Shown piece after piece: positions 29,201 through 37,732 of a DNA stretch of 64,000 bases. Source of the DNA: CAXMRP01 sp965216515 (GTDB lineage: Bacteria > Pseudomonadota > Alphaproteobacteria > Rhizobiales > Afifellaceae); contig OZ244173.1 of assembly GCA_965216515.1 (NCBI GenBank), positions 3,534,001 to 3,598,000 of the forward strand. The letters run 5' to 3'. The notes under the pieces are model-generated. The model was not told the origin of the DNA. It did no database searches and saw nothing but the letters and a program-made list of their open reading frames with translations. Made by a program: the position numbers and the translations under genes. The first letter of the stretch is position 1; each line of letters begins with the position of its first letter.

Positions 29201-30631
29201 CGACTGTGTGATGTCCGCGCCGGCGCCCGGACCCAGTCGGCCCGCCGCGACCAGGGCGACTTCCCGGCCGGCAAGATCGGCGAGCCGCGGATCGGTCGCT
29301 GCGATCGGCCGGGCCGACACCGTGAGATCGAAGCTGCTGGTCCGGCGGGCCCTGTCGGACAGCGCATTGGCTTGCCCGGCGGCGACGACCTCGATTCGGC
29401 CGATTGCGCCCACCGGTGCTTTCACGCCATCGATGCCGAGCCGGGCGTCCCAGATGGCGGGCTCGTCGCCGCCGAGACTGGCATCGAGCGCAAGGCCGGC
29501 AAGCTGCGCGACGGATTGGCCCTCCGCGCCGGGAAGGGCGATCAGCGAGCCGCCGCCGTCCAGCGTCAGCGAGACCTGGCCGGCGAGCGGAAACATGTCC
29601 GCGCCAAGGCGGCCGCGGGCGCTGATTTTCGTCTGGCTGGAATCATAGTCGAGCTGTTCGATGGACCAGGCGCCATCCGCCCCCCGCAGGGCGTCGACGG
29701 CGAGCCGGCTCTCGCCTGTGGCGAGGAAGGCATAGGATTGCGGAACCAGGGCGCCGATCCGGGCACTGACATCGGCAGTACCGCGATGGCCGGCGTCGGT
29801 GCGGCGGATCGATGCCCGGCCGTCCATCACCGTCCGTCCGTCGGCGGTCAGCCGCAGGTCGGCTTGCCAGTTCTCCAGCGGGCCGCGGCCATCCAGGTCG
29901 AGGCCGAGCGCGGGCCCGCCGCGAAGACCCAGCGCCGTTGCGGCAAGCCCGTTTGCCGGTTCCGACAACTGCGCCGCCGCCAATAATGTCGCCTGATCCG
30001 GGTCGAAGGAGAATTCGGCCGCCAGTTGACCGCCCGGCCCATCGAGCCGGGTGGCTTCGATCCGGGCCGAGACGGCTTCCCCCGTCAGGCGCAGGGCACC
30101 GGTCGCCGCCACCAGCGCATCGACGCCGGCGGCGTCGGCCGATATCGCGATGGCCGGCAGGTCGACGGACCGGATGATGACCGAAACCGGCAGTCCGCCG
30201 CCGCCGGTCGTGTCGTCGCCGGTGCCCGGTGCCGGAAGCGGCCGGCGCAACAGCCGGACCTCGCCGGCTCTGAGCACATCGACGGACAGCCGCGCCCGGA
30301 CCAGCGCCAGCCGGTTCCAGGTGACCGACAGGTCGTCGAGCGCGAGCCACGGACCCTTCGTATCGGCGACCGTGATATTGGAGACCGAGATCGTCGACGA
30401 CAAAATTCCGTCGATCGCGCCGATTTTAACCGTTCGTCCCGGTTGCGACAGGGCGCTTTCCAGAAATCGCTGGATGCGGCCGGTTTCCGCCTCCGTGGCT
30501 GCCGGGTCCTGTGCCTTGGCCGGCGGCAGGGCAAGGCCGGCGACCAGCGCCACGCTCGCCACCACACCGGCGCCGGCCCGTCTGTCCACTCGTCCGCCCG
30601 CCCGTTTTCCTGCCGCGCGCCGAACCGTCAT
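26261..30631 (-). CDS. tamB: Translocation and assembly module protein TamB
   Basis: Large inner-membrane-anchored periplasmic protein (1456 aa from the ATG at 30631), a beta-rich bridge to the outer membrane. The N-terminus has a signal/anchor (VVASVALVAGLALPPAKA) and the TamB opening IGAIDGILSSTISVSNITVAD-like segment. The C-terminal DUF490 domain ends with NIGFEGDLDPRLDFAG, EVLAQFIYGRS and a final aromatic YFEREY. The interior is Ala/Gly/Asp-rich and repetitive. The start codon overlaps the tamA stop by one base (TGATG). Roles in outer-membrane protein assembly and phospholipid transfer are known for the family. Confidence 0.93.
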   Translation of the reverse strand: MTVRRAAGKRAGGRVDRRAGAGVVASVALVAGLALPPAKAQDPAATEAETGRIQRFLESALSQPGRTVKIGAIDGILSSTISVSNITVADTKGPWLALDDLSVTWNRLALVRARLSVDVLRAGEVRLLRRPLPAPGTGDDTTGGGGLPVSVIIRSVDLPAIAISADAAGVDALVAATGALRLTGEAVSARIEATRLDGPGGQLAAEFSFDPDQATLLAAAQLSEPANGLAATALGLRGGPALGLDLDGRGPLENWQADLRLTADGRTVMDGRASIRRTDAGHRGTADVSARIGALVPQSYAFLATGESRLAVDALRGADGAWSIEQLDYDSSQTKISARGRLGADMFPLAGQVSLTLDGGGSLIALPGAEGQSVAQLAGLALDASLGGDEPAIWDARLGIDGVKAPVGAIGRIEVVAAGQANALSDRARRTSSFDLTVSARPIAATDPRLADLAGREVALVAAGRLGPGAGADITQSRLDAAALAARFAGTLKADAAEGTFQVSVNDLAGLAPLAGRDMGGALAASATGRVGFDGTAVDLKVEGRAEDARTGIATVDRLLSGLVSFAGGLRREADALAVMDITIDGDGFALSADGPLLPEPDLGANGKIADLGRLTPGSSGALTVNARLSGTMAAPNLVLEANAEEAILAGKPVRNLIAGFDGHLAGADTSSTARLRAELDGIAVTGGGELQTLAGGARRFKDLALRSGPNAVTGSLALDAKNRITGTLDVNAPDLATLAPLLLMTADGALAGTIRFATEDGAQLANVDARARNIAAGPVRVGGADIGLQARDLFGKPAIAGTLAGRDIVAGGLTLDRVDARAERADDGNRFAVTANGPDTEAAITGAVRPQSGGMTFALDRADLSRSGAALSLAAPTQINLAGGLARIDGMTFDAGRGQIRLAGVAGNRLDLTARMSDLPLSLANGFAPDLDADGQLSGQAHVRRTGEAPSVAFEGQVKRASVAASRAAGVPPVEITATGIYADAGVRLDARIGGVPDLAVNVAGTIGLQGAGAIDLAINGAAPLALAGQQLSARGASLSGSANLALALQGPRTAPRLTGTVTGHGGRFADPATGVVLSDMNFDLGLDGERVMVRRLTAQAGQAGSLTVTGEAGIAPGSGYPLEFAARLLDGTYSDGDLVRTGFDADLTISGPALAGPTIAGTIRLDRTDITIPARLAVGAASIDVRHRDAPAAVTRTLQVALPRSRPRATASAAAGAATANGPQLDIIVDAPARIFVRGRGVDAELGGNIVLRGRPGALAAVGGFELRRGRLDILKKRITLTRGNIGFEGDLDPRLDFAGTTTANEYTITVAVTGRASEPKIEFSSSPSLPPDEVLAQFIYGRSIDELSPVQLVQLAAAAAELGGLTSGPGLLGRLRETTGLDDLDVVTDQQGNPAVRAGRYVSDNIYLGVEQGAGSESSRVTIDLDIGANIKARGAVGADGDSSVGIYFEREY

Positions 30632-32634
30632 CAGAACGCCTGGCCGATCCCGACATACAGGCCCCAATCGGGGTCGTCAGGGCCCGGATCCAGCGGCACG
30701 GCGATGTCCGCGCGGATCGGTCCGAGCGGCGTGTGATAGCGAATGCCGACACCGGCCCCGACCTTGAGGTCGCCGAATCCGGACAACCCCGAACTTGCCG
30801 ACACCGCACCGGCATCGACAAAGGGGACGATACCGATGGCCTCCGTGATACGCGCCCGCAGTTCCAGCGATCCCTCCACCAGCGACCGGCCACCCACGAT
30901 AGTGTCGCCGGGTCCCGGCACGCCGATATTCCGATAGCCGTAGCCACGCACCGATCCCCCGCCGCCGGCGAAGAAGCGCCGGTTTTCCGGTATCGCCATC
31001 AGGCCGGCGCCATTGACCGAACCGGCGAGCGCCCGCCCGGCAAGCACCACCCGCCCGTCGCTGTCCAGGGCCCGGTAGGCCGACGCGAACGCCGTTGCGC
31101 GGACAGCCGTCGTGCCCGACCTGATGTCGGTGAAAGGTTCCACGGTCACGCCCGCGCGATATCCGCTGGTCGGATTGGTCGCATTGTCGCGCGTGTCGCG
31201 CACAAGCTCGCTCGGCAGCGAAAGGATCGTGAACGAGTTGGTGCCGAACGCATCGGTGATTTCCGATTGCTCGATGGCAACCCCGGCACTGCCGGTCAGC
31301 GTGTTCGAAAAGCGGTGAGTCAGGCCGGCCTCCGCCTTCACCGTCCGTTCCACGACATTGTCGGTTTCTTCCCGGAATCCGGAGACCTTGAACGTGACAT
31401 CGGTATCCGGCGTAAAGACACCCGGCTTGGTGAGCGTGGCGGCGAGCCGGTAGTCCGGCGTATCGCCTTCGGTGCTCGCCAGTCCGCCGACAAGGCCTTC
31501 GATTTTGAGCCGCTCGGCCTGGCCGAAAAGATTGCGATGGATCCAGTACGCCTCCAGCTGGCCGCCATCGACCGTCGAATAGGCGACCCCGGCGCCGAAC
31601 ACCCGCGGCTTGCGTTCGCGAACTTCGATATCGATCGGCAGAAATCCGCCGGTCACCACATCGGCTTCGGCAAAGGTCACGGAGCGAAACACTTCGAGAC
31701 GGTGCAACCGGTCGCGTGCTGTCTCCAGATCATCGGGATCGTAGCGCTTGCCCGCCTCAAGCCCGCTCTGGCGCGCCACGAACGCCGGGTTCATGCGTTC
31801 CGTGCCGCGCACCGACACCGCACCGAACGCCGACAGCGGACCGGGCTGCACGGCGATGGTGACATCCAGGGTTTTGGCCCGGTGATCGGCAACGATATCG
31901 CGGCTGACGATGGCGGCTTTGGGGTGTCCCAGTTGCCGCCAGCCATCCACCAGGCTCGCTTCCGCCGCCAGAATAACCGACGATCGCGCCGGCGCGCCGC
32001 GTATCAGGCCCAGTTCGGACGGTGTCTTGAGCGAGCTGGTATGCGCGCTGGCGAAATCGGGCGCCTGATCGATGCGGATCGATCCGAATTGAAAGACCGG
32101 CCCCGGTGTGACGACAATCTCCACCGGTACCGCGTCGGGAAGGGCGACGGCGGCGGAAACCGACTGGATCGGTTTGCCCCCGATCATGATCGCAATCGCC
32201 CCCCCGTAACGGGCCTGCCCGTAGAGAGCGGCGAGAATGCGACGCAGATCACCGCGTGCCCGGCCGAGAAGCCCCGCGGTGCCTGACGGCGGGCGCGGCT
32301 GCTGCCGGACCAGCGCCGACGCCGACTTCACGGCCTTTTCGACATCGCGGTCTGATTCGCCCACAAACCGGATGCTGGCCTCGTAGGTCTGCGGATTTTC
32401 GACGATTTCCGACTGGCCGGCCGGCGGTTCAAACAGGCGCAGGCCGAACAGCTCAAACGCCGCAGCCGGCGAGGCGGGCGTGCACAGGCCCGTCCAGAGC
32501 GTTGCGGCGGCCAGCCGGCGCAGGGCAAGGCTGATTCTTGTCGGTTGATCCCGGTCCTGATGCACGATGTCTGTTACGCCTGGTATTGTCGATAACTGGC
32601 CGGCACCCTCGCATCCCTTATAAACTGTTAACAT
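30631..32634 (-). CDS. tamA: Outer-membrane autotransporter assembly protein TamA (Omp85/BamA superfamily)
   Basis: Omp85-family outer-membrane protein of up to 667 aa. After the signal segment (around SLALRRLAAATLWTGLCTPASPAAA) come POTRA domains (~45-300) and a 16-strand barrel. The barrel contains GGGGSVRGYGYRNIG, the lid-lock-type block, and the C-terminus ends GIGQAF with the usual terminal Phe. The ATG at 32634 leaves a long N-terminal extension before the signal; GTG at 32565 places the signal peptide normally and may be the real start. It forms a two-gene operon with tamB. Confidence 0.9.
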   Translation of the reverse strand: MLTVYKGCEGAGQLSTIPGVTDIVHQDRDQPTRISLALRRLAAATLWTGLCTPASPAAAFELFGLRLFEPPAGQSEIVENPQTYEASIRFVGESDRDVEKAVKSASALVRQQPRPPSGTAGLLGRARGDLRRILAALYGQARYGGAIAIMIGGKPIQSVSAAVALPDAVPVEIVVTPGPVFQFGSIRIDQAPDFASAHTSSLKTPSELGLIRGAPARSSVILAAEASLVDGWRQLGHPKAAIVSRDIVADHRAKTLDVTIAVQPGPLSAFGAVSVRGTERMNPAFVARQSGLEAGKRYDPDDLETARDRLHRLEVFRSVTFAEADVVTGGFLPIDIEVRERKPRVFGAGVAYSTVDGGQLEAYWIHRNLFGQAERLKIEGLVGGLASTEGDTPDYRLAATLTKPGVFTPDTDVTFKVSGFREETDNVVERTVKAEAGLTHRFSNTLTGSAGVAIEQSEITDAFGTNSFTILSLPSELVRDTRDNATNPTSGYRAGVTVEPFTDIRSGTTAVRATAFASAYRALDSDGRVVLAGRALAGSVNGAGLMAIPENRRFFAGGGGSVRGYGYRNIGVPGPGDTIVGGRSLVEGSLELRARITEAIGIVPFVDAGAVSASSGLSGFGDLKVGAGVGIRYHTPLGPIRADIAVPLDPGPDDPDWGLYVGIGQAF

Positions 32635-32818
32635 TAAGAAATTAGAATCAATTGTGGCGCGAAGACGGCGTTTACGTGCCAGTTTGGCACAGCGCCGCGA
32701 CGAAAGGGACAGTTGCCGGGAATGGGCTTGAAAAGGCCGTCGCCAAAAACGCCGGCGGCCCGGCTCGTTGCGCCTGGCAACGATGCCGTTCCGATCCCGC
32801 CGTCCGGTTCGCGCGCCG

Positions 32819-33889
32819 TCAAGGGCCGTTGGGGGCGGGGCCGGTTGATTGCCCGACCGTCAGTTCCGCTTTCAGGAGCGTGTTGCGCGGTCCGGTTGTC
32901 GTGTCGCGGACGAGATCGAGCAGCATTTCCGCGGCCAGCCGGCCCGCCAGCCGGACAGATGACCGTGTCGCGGTAAATTCGGGGATGTCGGCATCGGTGG
33001 CGAAGAACGACAATTCGTCGTCGTGGGTCACCACGGAGACATCGCGGCCGAGTTTCAATCCGTTTTCCACAATGGCGCGGCGCACGCCGATGGCGACCAC
33101 CACCGACGACACGATGAAGGCGGTCGGCGGATTTTCGCCCGCCAGCATCGATTCAGCCGACAGGAAGCCGTATCGTTCGGTCAACTCGGAGGATCGGACA
33201 ATCGCCGGATCGGGTCGGATGCCGCGGTTGTGCAGCGCGTGCTCGTATCCTCTGCGCCGTTCGTCGGCGAACCACAGTGTTTCCAGGCCGTTGATCAGTG
33301 CGATTCGCCGGTGCCCGAGGTCCAGCAGGAAGTTGGTGGCGTGTTCGAATGCCTGGCGGTTGTTGATATCGATCCAGGAATAGTCCGACGTGGCGTCCAT
33401 GACCCGGCCATGGACGACGAAAGGCAGGCCGACATCCTCCAGCAACGCGATGCGCGGATCGTTCCGCCGCGGCGTGTGAACGATAATGCCGTCGACCGAT
33501 CGTTTCGCCTTCAGGTCCCGGTAGATTTCGGTCTCGTCTTCGACCCTGGCAATCGACAGGTTGAGGTCGTAGCCGTTGCGCGAATAGGTCTCGCTGGCGC
33601 CGGCGATGAATTCGGCGAAGATCGGATTGACGACTTCATTCTTGGTGGAAAGCGAAATGACATGGCCGATTGCCATGGCGCGCCCGGTTGCCAGGCCGCG
33701 GGCGCGGACATCGGGTCGGTAGTTGGCCCGGTCGGCGGCGATCTGCACGCGCCGGCGTGTGGCTTCGCTGACTTCCGGATATCCGCCCAGCGCACGGCTG
33801 ACCGTTGTCGGCGAAAGGCCCAGGGAATTTGCCAGTTCTTTCAGGTTCACGGTTTCGATAATTTCCAAAGCGCTTTCAATACGACACAT
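32819..33889 (-). CDS. aglR: LacI-family repressor of the alpha-glucoside operon (AglR)
   Basis: Sugar-responsive repressor of about 356 aa. The LacI HTH reads NLKELANSLGLSPTTVSRALGGYPEVSEATRRRV, followed by the hinge and a periplasmic-binding-protein-like effector domain. ATG at 33889 is used here; GTG at 33850 would start exactly at the HTH (VNLKELAN) and is equally plausible. It is divergent from aglEFGAK, the arrangement in Sinorhizobium meliloti. A LacI-style palindrome lies in the shared intergenic region. Confidence 0.88.
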   Translation of the reverse strand: MCRIESALEIIETVNLKELANSLGLSPTTVSRALGGYPEVSEATRRRVQIAADRANYRPDVRARGLATGRAMAIGHVISLSTKNEVVNPIFAEFIAGASETYSRNGYDLNLSIARVEDETEIYRDLKAKRSVDGIIVHTPRRNDPRIALLEDVGLPFVVHGRVMDATSDYSWIDINNRQAFEHATNFLLDLGHRRIALINGLETLWFADERRRGYEHALHNRGIRPDPAIVRSSELTERYGFLSAESMLAGENPPTAFIVSSVVVAIGVRRAIVENGLKLGRDVSVVTHDDELSFFATDADIPEFTATRSSVRLAGRLAAEMLLDLVRDTTTGPRNTLLKAELTVGQSTGPAPNGP

Positions 33890-34188
33890 GATAATTCGTG
33901 TGCCCGCGGTTACAAACTTAACACAGCACGGCAAGGCGTCAATTCGCCGAAGCGCTGTGTTCGGCGCGTGAAGGCCGAAATTATACGCATTTTTGCGGGA
34001 AAAAAGGGGATAATTGTGAACGTGGCGTCTTATGGCCTCGGCCATTTTGTCGAATCCCTGTTGACAGGACAGCATAAAAATAGGACTTTTTGGCAGTCAA
34101 AGCGGTTTGAAAAAACTTCGAAATGCAGACATGTGCAAAAATTCGTGAAAAAATACGCGCGGTAAATACGTGAATGGGAGGACCCAAG
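33890..34188. promoter_or_regulatory. aglR-aglE divergent control region
   Basis: About 300 bases holding the promoters of aglR and the agl transport operon. It contains an inverted repeat CGCCGAA (33945-33951) / TTCGGCG (33960-33966) in the aglR leader, the operator-like palindrome described separately, and an A-rich run (about 34065-34145) just before aglE. Confidence 0.5.
34097..34110. promoter_or_regulatory. Candidate AglR operator
   Basis: TCAAAGCGGTTTGA is an inverted repeat around a central CG, with one mismatched pair, the form typical of LacI-family operators. It lies about 80 bases before the aglE start, where binding could block the promoter. Confidence 0.5.
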
Positions 34189-35457
34189 ATGAGATCAGCG
34201 CTAATTGCCAGCACCGTCGCTTTCGCCCTGACAACGGGCATTGCCGGTGCCGAGCAGGTCACCGTGTTTGGACCTTGGCTGGGTCCGGACCAGGAAAATG
34301 TGGAAAAGGTCCTGGCGGCCTTCGCCGAGGCGTCCGGACATGACGTGCGTTATGTGGGTTCGGACAGTTTTGAGCAGCAGATTGCGGTCGATGCGGAGGC
34401 CGGGTCGGCGCCCAACGTGGCGGCGTTCCCGCAGCCTGGCCTGGCCGCCGAGATGGCCAAGCGGGGCTTTTTGACGCCGCTGCCCGATGGCACGGCCGAG
34501 TGGTTGCGCGACAATTATGCGGCCGGCCAGTCCTGGGTCGATCTGGGCACTTACGAGGGTCCGGACGGTGCCAGGCACTTGTACGGTTTCCCTTACAAGA
34601 CGGATGTCAAGTCACTGGTCTGGTTCGTGCCGGAGAACTTCGAGGATGCCGGCTACGAGGTGCCGGAGACCATGGAGGAATTGAAAGCGCTGACCGAGCA
34701 GATTGCCGCCGACGGCGAGACGCCGTGGTGCATCGGGCTGGGCTCCGGCGCGGCAACCGGCTGGCCGGCCACCGACTGGGTCGAGGACATGATGCTGCGC
34801 ACCCAGTCGCCGGAAGTCTACGACCAGTGGGTAACCAACGAGATGCCCTTTGACGATCCCCGGGTGATTGGCGCCATCGAGGAATTCGGTGCGTTCGCCC
34901 GCAACGACGACTATGTCGCCGGCGGTGCCGGCGTTGTCGCCTCGACCGATTTCCGCGACAGCCCCAAGGGTCTCTTCTCCTCGCCGCCCCAGTGCTACCT
35001 GCACCGCCAGGCGTCCTTCATCCCGGCCTTCTTCCCCGAGGGCACCGAGGTCGGCCTCGATGTCGATTTCTTCTACTTCCCCGCCTATGCGGGCAAGGAT
35101 CTCGGCAAGCCGGTCCTGGGCGCGGGCACGACCTGGGTTATCACCAAGGACAGCCAGGGCGCCCGCGATCTGATCGCGTTCCTGCAGAACCCGCAGGCTC
35201 ACGAGATCTGGATGGGTCTGAAGGGCTTCCTGACCCCCCACAAGGGCGTGGACACATCCGCCTTCAGCGATCCGACGCTGAAGAAGATGAACGACATCCT
35301 GCTGGGCGCCACCACCTTCCGCTTCGACGGCTCCGATCTGATGCCGGGCGGCGTCGGCGCGGGCTCGTTTTGGACCGGTATGGTCGACTATGCCGGCGGC
35401 AAGCCGGCGGCTGACATCGCCGCCGAGATCCAGGCGTCCTGGGACGCGCTGAAATAG
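34189..35457 (+). CDS. aglE: Alpha-glucoside ABC transporter, substrate-binding protein
   Basis: Periplasmic sugar-binding protein of 422 aa (family 1 extracellular solute-binding). The ATG at 34189 follows GGGAGGA and gives a standard signal peptide (MRSALIASTVAFALTTGIAGA). Body blocks such as TVFGPWLGPDQENVEKVLAAF, LYGFPYKTDVKSLVWFVPENF and ETPWCIGLGSGAATGWPATDW match AglE as I recall. It heads the agl operon and is followed by an intercistronic hairpin. Confidence 0.92.
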   Translation: MRSALIASTVAFALTTGIAGAEQVTVFGPWLGPDQENVEKVLAAFAEASGHDVRYVGSDSFEQQIAVDAEAGSAPNVAAFPQPGLAAEMAKRGFLTPLPDGTAEWLRDNYAAGQSWVDLGTYEGPDGARHLYGFPYKTDVKSLVWFVPENFEDAGYEVPETMEELKALTEQIAADGETPWCIGLGSGAATGWPATDWVEDMMLRTQSPEVYDQWVTNEMPFDDPRVIGAIEEFGAFARNDDYVAGGAGVVASTDFRDSPKGLFSSPPQCYLHRQASFIPAFFPEGTEVGLDVDFFYFPAYAGKDLGKPVLGAGTTWVITKDSQGARDLIAFLQNPQAHEIWMGLKGFLTPHKGVDTSAFSDPTLKKMNDILLGATTFRFDGSDLMPGGVGAGSFWTGMVDYAGGKPAADIAAEIQASWDALK

Positions 35458-35481
35458 GCCGGCTCGATCGTCATGTGACAA

Positions 35482-35516
35482 GGGGAGGCCCCGCCGCCGT
35501 TCGGCCGGGCTTCCCC
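35482..35516 (+). other. Intercistronic stem-loop between aglE and aglF
   Basis: GGGGAGGCCC (35482-35491) pairs with GGGCTTCCCC (35507-35516) with one G-U pair and a 15-base loop. There is no U-run, so it is more likely an mRNA-stabilising hairpin that raises binding-protein expression over the permeases than a terminator. Confidence 0.6.
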
Positions 35517-35547
35517 GTTGGAAAACCAGGGACCGGGGAGGGGACCC

Positions 35548-36555
35548 ATGCATCCGGCACTACAGGGATTGCTCACCATCATCGTCGGGGTCGGCGGCTG
35601 TATCGCCTATTATTACCTGTCCAACCTTTTCCTCGACAAAGTTCTGTTTCCCGCCACCGGCTCCAATATCGGCCGCAACATCAATCGCGCCAACATGATC
35701 CGGCCGTGGTTGTTTTTGTTCCCCGCCATCTTCGCGCTCGGCCTCTACCTGGCCTATCCCGTGTTCGAGACCCTGCGCCTGAGCCTCACCGATCGGCTGG
35801 CTGGCGGCGGCTACGAATTCGCCGGCCTGGACAATTATGGGCAGATGCTTGGCGAGGAGAAGTTCTGGGAGGCGTTGACGAACAATTTCCTGTGGCTGCT
35901 GATCGTCCCGGCTCTGTCCACCGCGTTCGGCCTGCTCGCCGCCCAACTCACCGACCGCATCGGCTGGGGCAATGTCGCCAAGTCGCTGATATTCATGCCG
36001 ATGGCGATCTCCTTCGTCGGTGCTGCCGTGATTTTCAAGCTGATCTACGACACCCGTCCCATCGAACAGGAGCAGATCGGCGTCCTGAATGCGCTTTACC
36101 TGCTTTTCGGCGGTGATACGCCGCAAACTTGGTTGACCATTCCGTTCTGGAACAACTTTTTCCTGATGGTCGTTCTGATCTGGATCCAGACCGGCTTTGC
36201 CATGGTCATCCTGTCGGCCGCCCTGCGCGGCATTCCGGAGGAGACCATCGAGGCGGCGATCATCGACGGTGCCAATCCGTTCCAGATTTTCTTCAAGATC
36301 AAGGTGCCGCAGATCATGGGCACCATCGTCGTTGTCTGGACCACGATCACAATCGTCGTCCTCAAGGTCTTCGACATCGTTTTCGCCATGACCAACGGCC
36401 AGTGGGAGACCCAGGTCCTGGCAAACTACATGTACGACAAGTTGTTCCGCGCCAACGATTGGGGTGTCGGCTCCGCCAGCGCCATGGTCATCATGCTTCT
36501 GGTCACGCCGATCCTGATCTGGAACGTGCGCAACGCCCGCAAAGAAATGCGCTGA
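35548..36555 (+). CDS. aglF: Alpha-glucoside ABC transporter, permease AglF
   Basis: Inner-membrane permease of 335 aa, MalF-like. The ATG at 35548 has GGGGAGGGG upstream. An N-terminal TM helix (LLTIIVGVGGCIAYYYLSNLF) is followed by a core of about six helices; the EAA loop reads EAAIIDGANPFQIFFKIKVPQI, the contact site for the ATPase. Gap of 7 bp to aglG. Confidence 0.92.
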   Translation: MHPALQGLLTIIVGVGGCIAYYYLSNLFLDKVLFPATGSNIGRNINRANMIRPWLFLFPAIFALGLYLAYPVFETLRLSLTDRLAGGGYEFAGLDNYGQMLGEEKFWEALTNNFLWLLIVPALSTAFGLLAAQLTDRIGWGNVAKSLIFMPMAISFVGAAVIFKLIYDTRPIEQEQIGVLNALYLLFGGDTPQTWLTIPFWNNFFLMVVLIWIQTGFAMVILSAALRGIPEETIEAAIIDGANPFQIFFKIKVPQIMGTIVVVWTTITIVVLKVFDIVFAMTNGQWETQVLANYMYDKLFRANDWGVGSASAMVIMLLVTPILIWNVRNARKEMR

Positions 36556-36562
36556 GGAGGGG

Positions 36563-37720
36563 ATGATGGAAGGCATTGCAGGACATAAATCCGGCCTCAC
36601 CTGGGCGGTTCACATTTCTGTCGTCGTGCTGGTCGCGCTCTGGTTGTTTCCCACCGCCGGCTTGTTCGTTTCCTCGTTCCGCACCGCCGACCAGATCGCC
36701 ACCTCCGGCTGGTGGAAGGCGATGTTTCCCTCGCAACAGAATCTGACATTGCGCACCGCCGCGCCGGAAACACAGCAGCAGGACGGGTCGCTCTATGTCA
36801 TCACCGGCAACCTGTTTGACGAGGCTGAAACGTCGCGTGCCGACATCTCGGTCTGGGGCACGTCCTCGCGTGATATCAACGCCAACCAGGCCGGCGAGAC
36901 CGCCGACCTCGGCGATGGTGAGCGGCTCACCGTGGCCGCCGATGGCACCTACCGGCTGGAAAGCGACACCGAGATGGAGGGACGGCGCGGCCAGCGCGTG
37001 TTCGTCACCGCCAAGTCACCGCCGGTCTTCACGCTCCAGAACTATCGCAACGTGCTGTTCGACCCGAGCAATCGGGAGGGCATGGCCAAGGCTTTCTTCA
37101 ACACGCTGACGGTGACGATTCCCGCGACCATCATCCCGATCCTGGTCGCCGCCTTCGCCGCCTATGCGCTGGCCTGGATGGATTTCCCCGGCCGCGCATT
37201 GCTCATCGCCGCCGTCGTCGGCCTGCTGGTCGTGCCATTGCAACTGGCGCTTATCCCCCTCCTCAAGCTTCACAACGATATTGGCATCGGCAAGGGCTAT
37301 CTCGGAGTCTGGCTGGCCCATACCGGCTTCGGTTTGCCGCTCGCCATCTACTTGTTGCGCAATTACATGGTCGGTCTGCCCCGGGACATTATCGAGAACG
37401 CCAAGGTCGACGGCGCGACCGACTTCCAGATCTTTGTTAAGATCATCCTGCCGCTGAGCTTTCCGGCGCTGGCGTCGTTCGCGATCTTCCAGTTTCTGTG
37501 GACGTGGAACGATCTGCTGGTCGCGCTCGTGTTCCTCATCGACGCCACCGGCGAGACGACGGTCATGACCAAGCAGATCGTCGAGCTTCTGGGCACCCGC
37601 GGCGGCAACTGGGAGATCCTTGCCACATCCGCCTTCGTGTCGATCGCCGTTCCGCTGATCGTCTTTTTCGCCATGCAGCGATACCTGGTCCGCGGCCTGC
37701 TTGCCGGATCGGTCAAATAG
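36563..37720 (+). CDS. aglG: Alpha-glucoside ABC transporter, permease AglG
   Basis: MalG-like permease of 385 aa. The first TM helix (VHISVVVLVALWLFPTAGLFVSSF) is followed by a long periplasmic insertion (~residues 45-150, rich in Thr/Asp/Gly) before the five remaining helices. The EAA-type loop reads ENAKVDGATDFQIFVKIILPL. Extended periplasmic loops are, from memory, a feature of AglG relative to ordinary MalG. It is 12 bp from the glucosidase gene. Confidence 0.92.
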   Translation: MMEGIAGHKSGLTWAVHISVVVLVALWLFPTAGLFVSSFRTADQIATSGWWKAMFPSQQNLTLRTAAPETQQQDGSLYVITGNLFDEAETSRADISVWGTSSRDINANQAGETADLGDGERLTVAADGTYRLESDTEMEGRRGQRVFVTAKSPPVFTLQNYRNVLFDPSNREGMAKAFFNTLTVTIPATIIPILVAAFAAYALAWMDFPGRALLIAAVVGLLVVPLQLALIPLLKLHNDIGIGKGYLGVWLAHTGFGLPLAIYLLRNYMVGLPRDIIENAKVDGATDFQIFVKIILPLSFPALASFAIFQFLWTWNDLLVALVFLIDATGETTVMTKQIVELLGTRGGNWEILATSAFVSIAVPLIVFFAMQRYLVRGLLAGSVK

Positions 37721-37732
37721 GGTCGTTCGTCG

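Noticed and set aside
32676..32690. Palindrome GTGCCA-GTT-TGGCAC as a sigma-54 promoter or terminator
   Set aside because: TGGCAC is not followed by the required TTGC at the right spacing on either strand, and there is no U-run.
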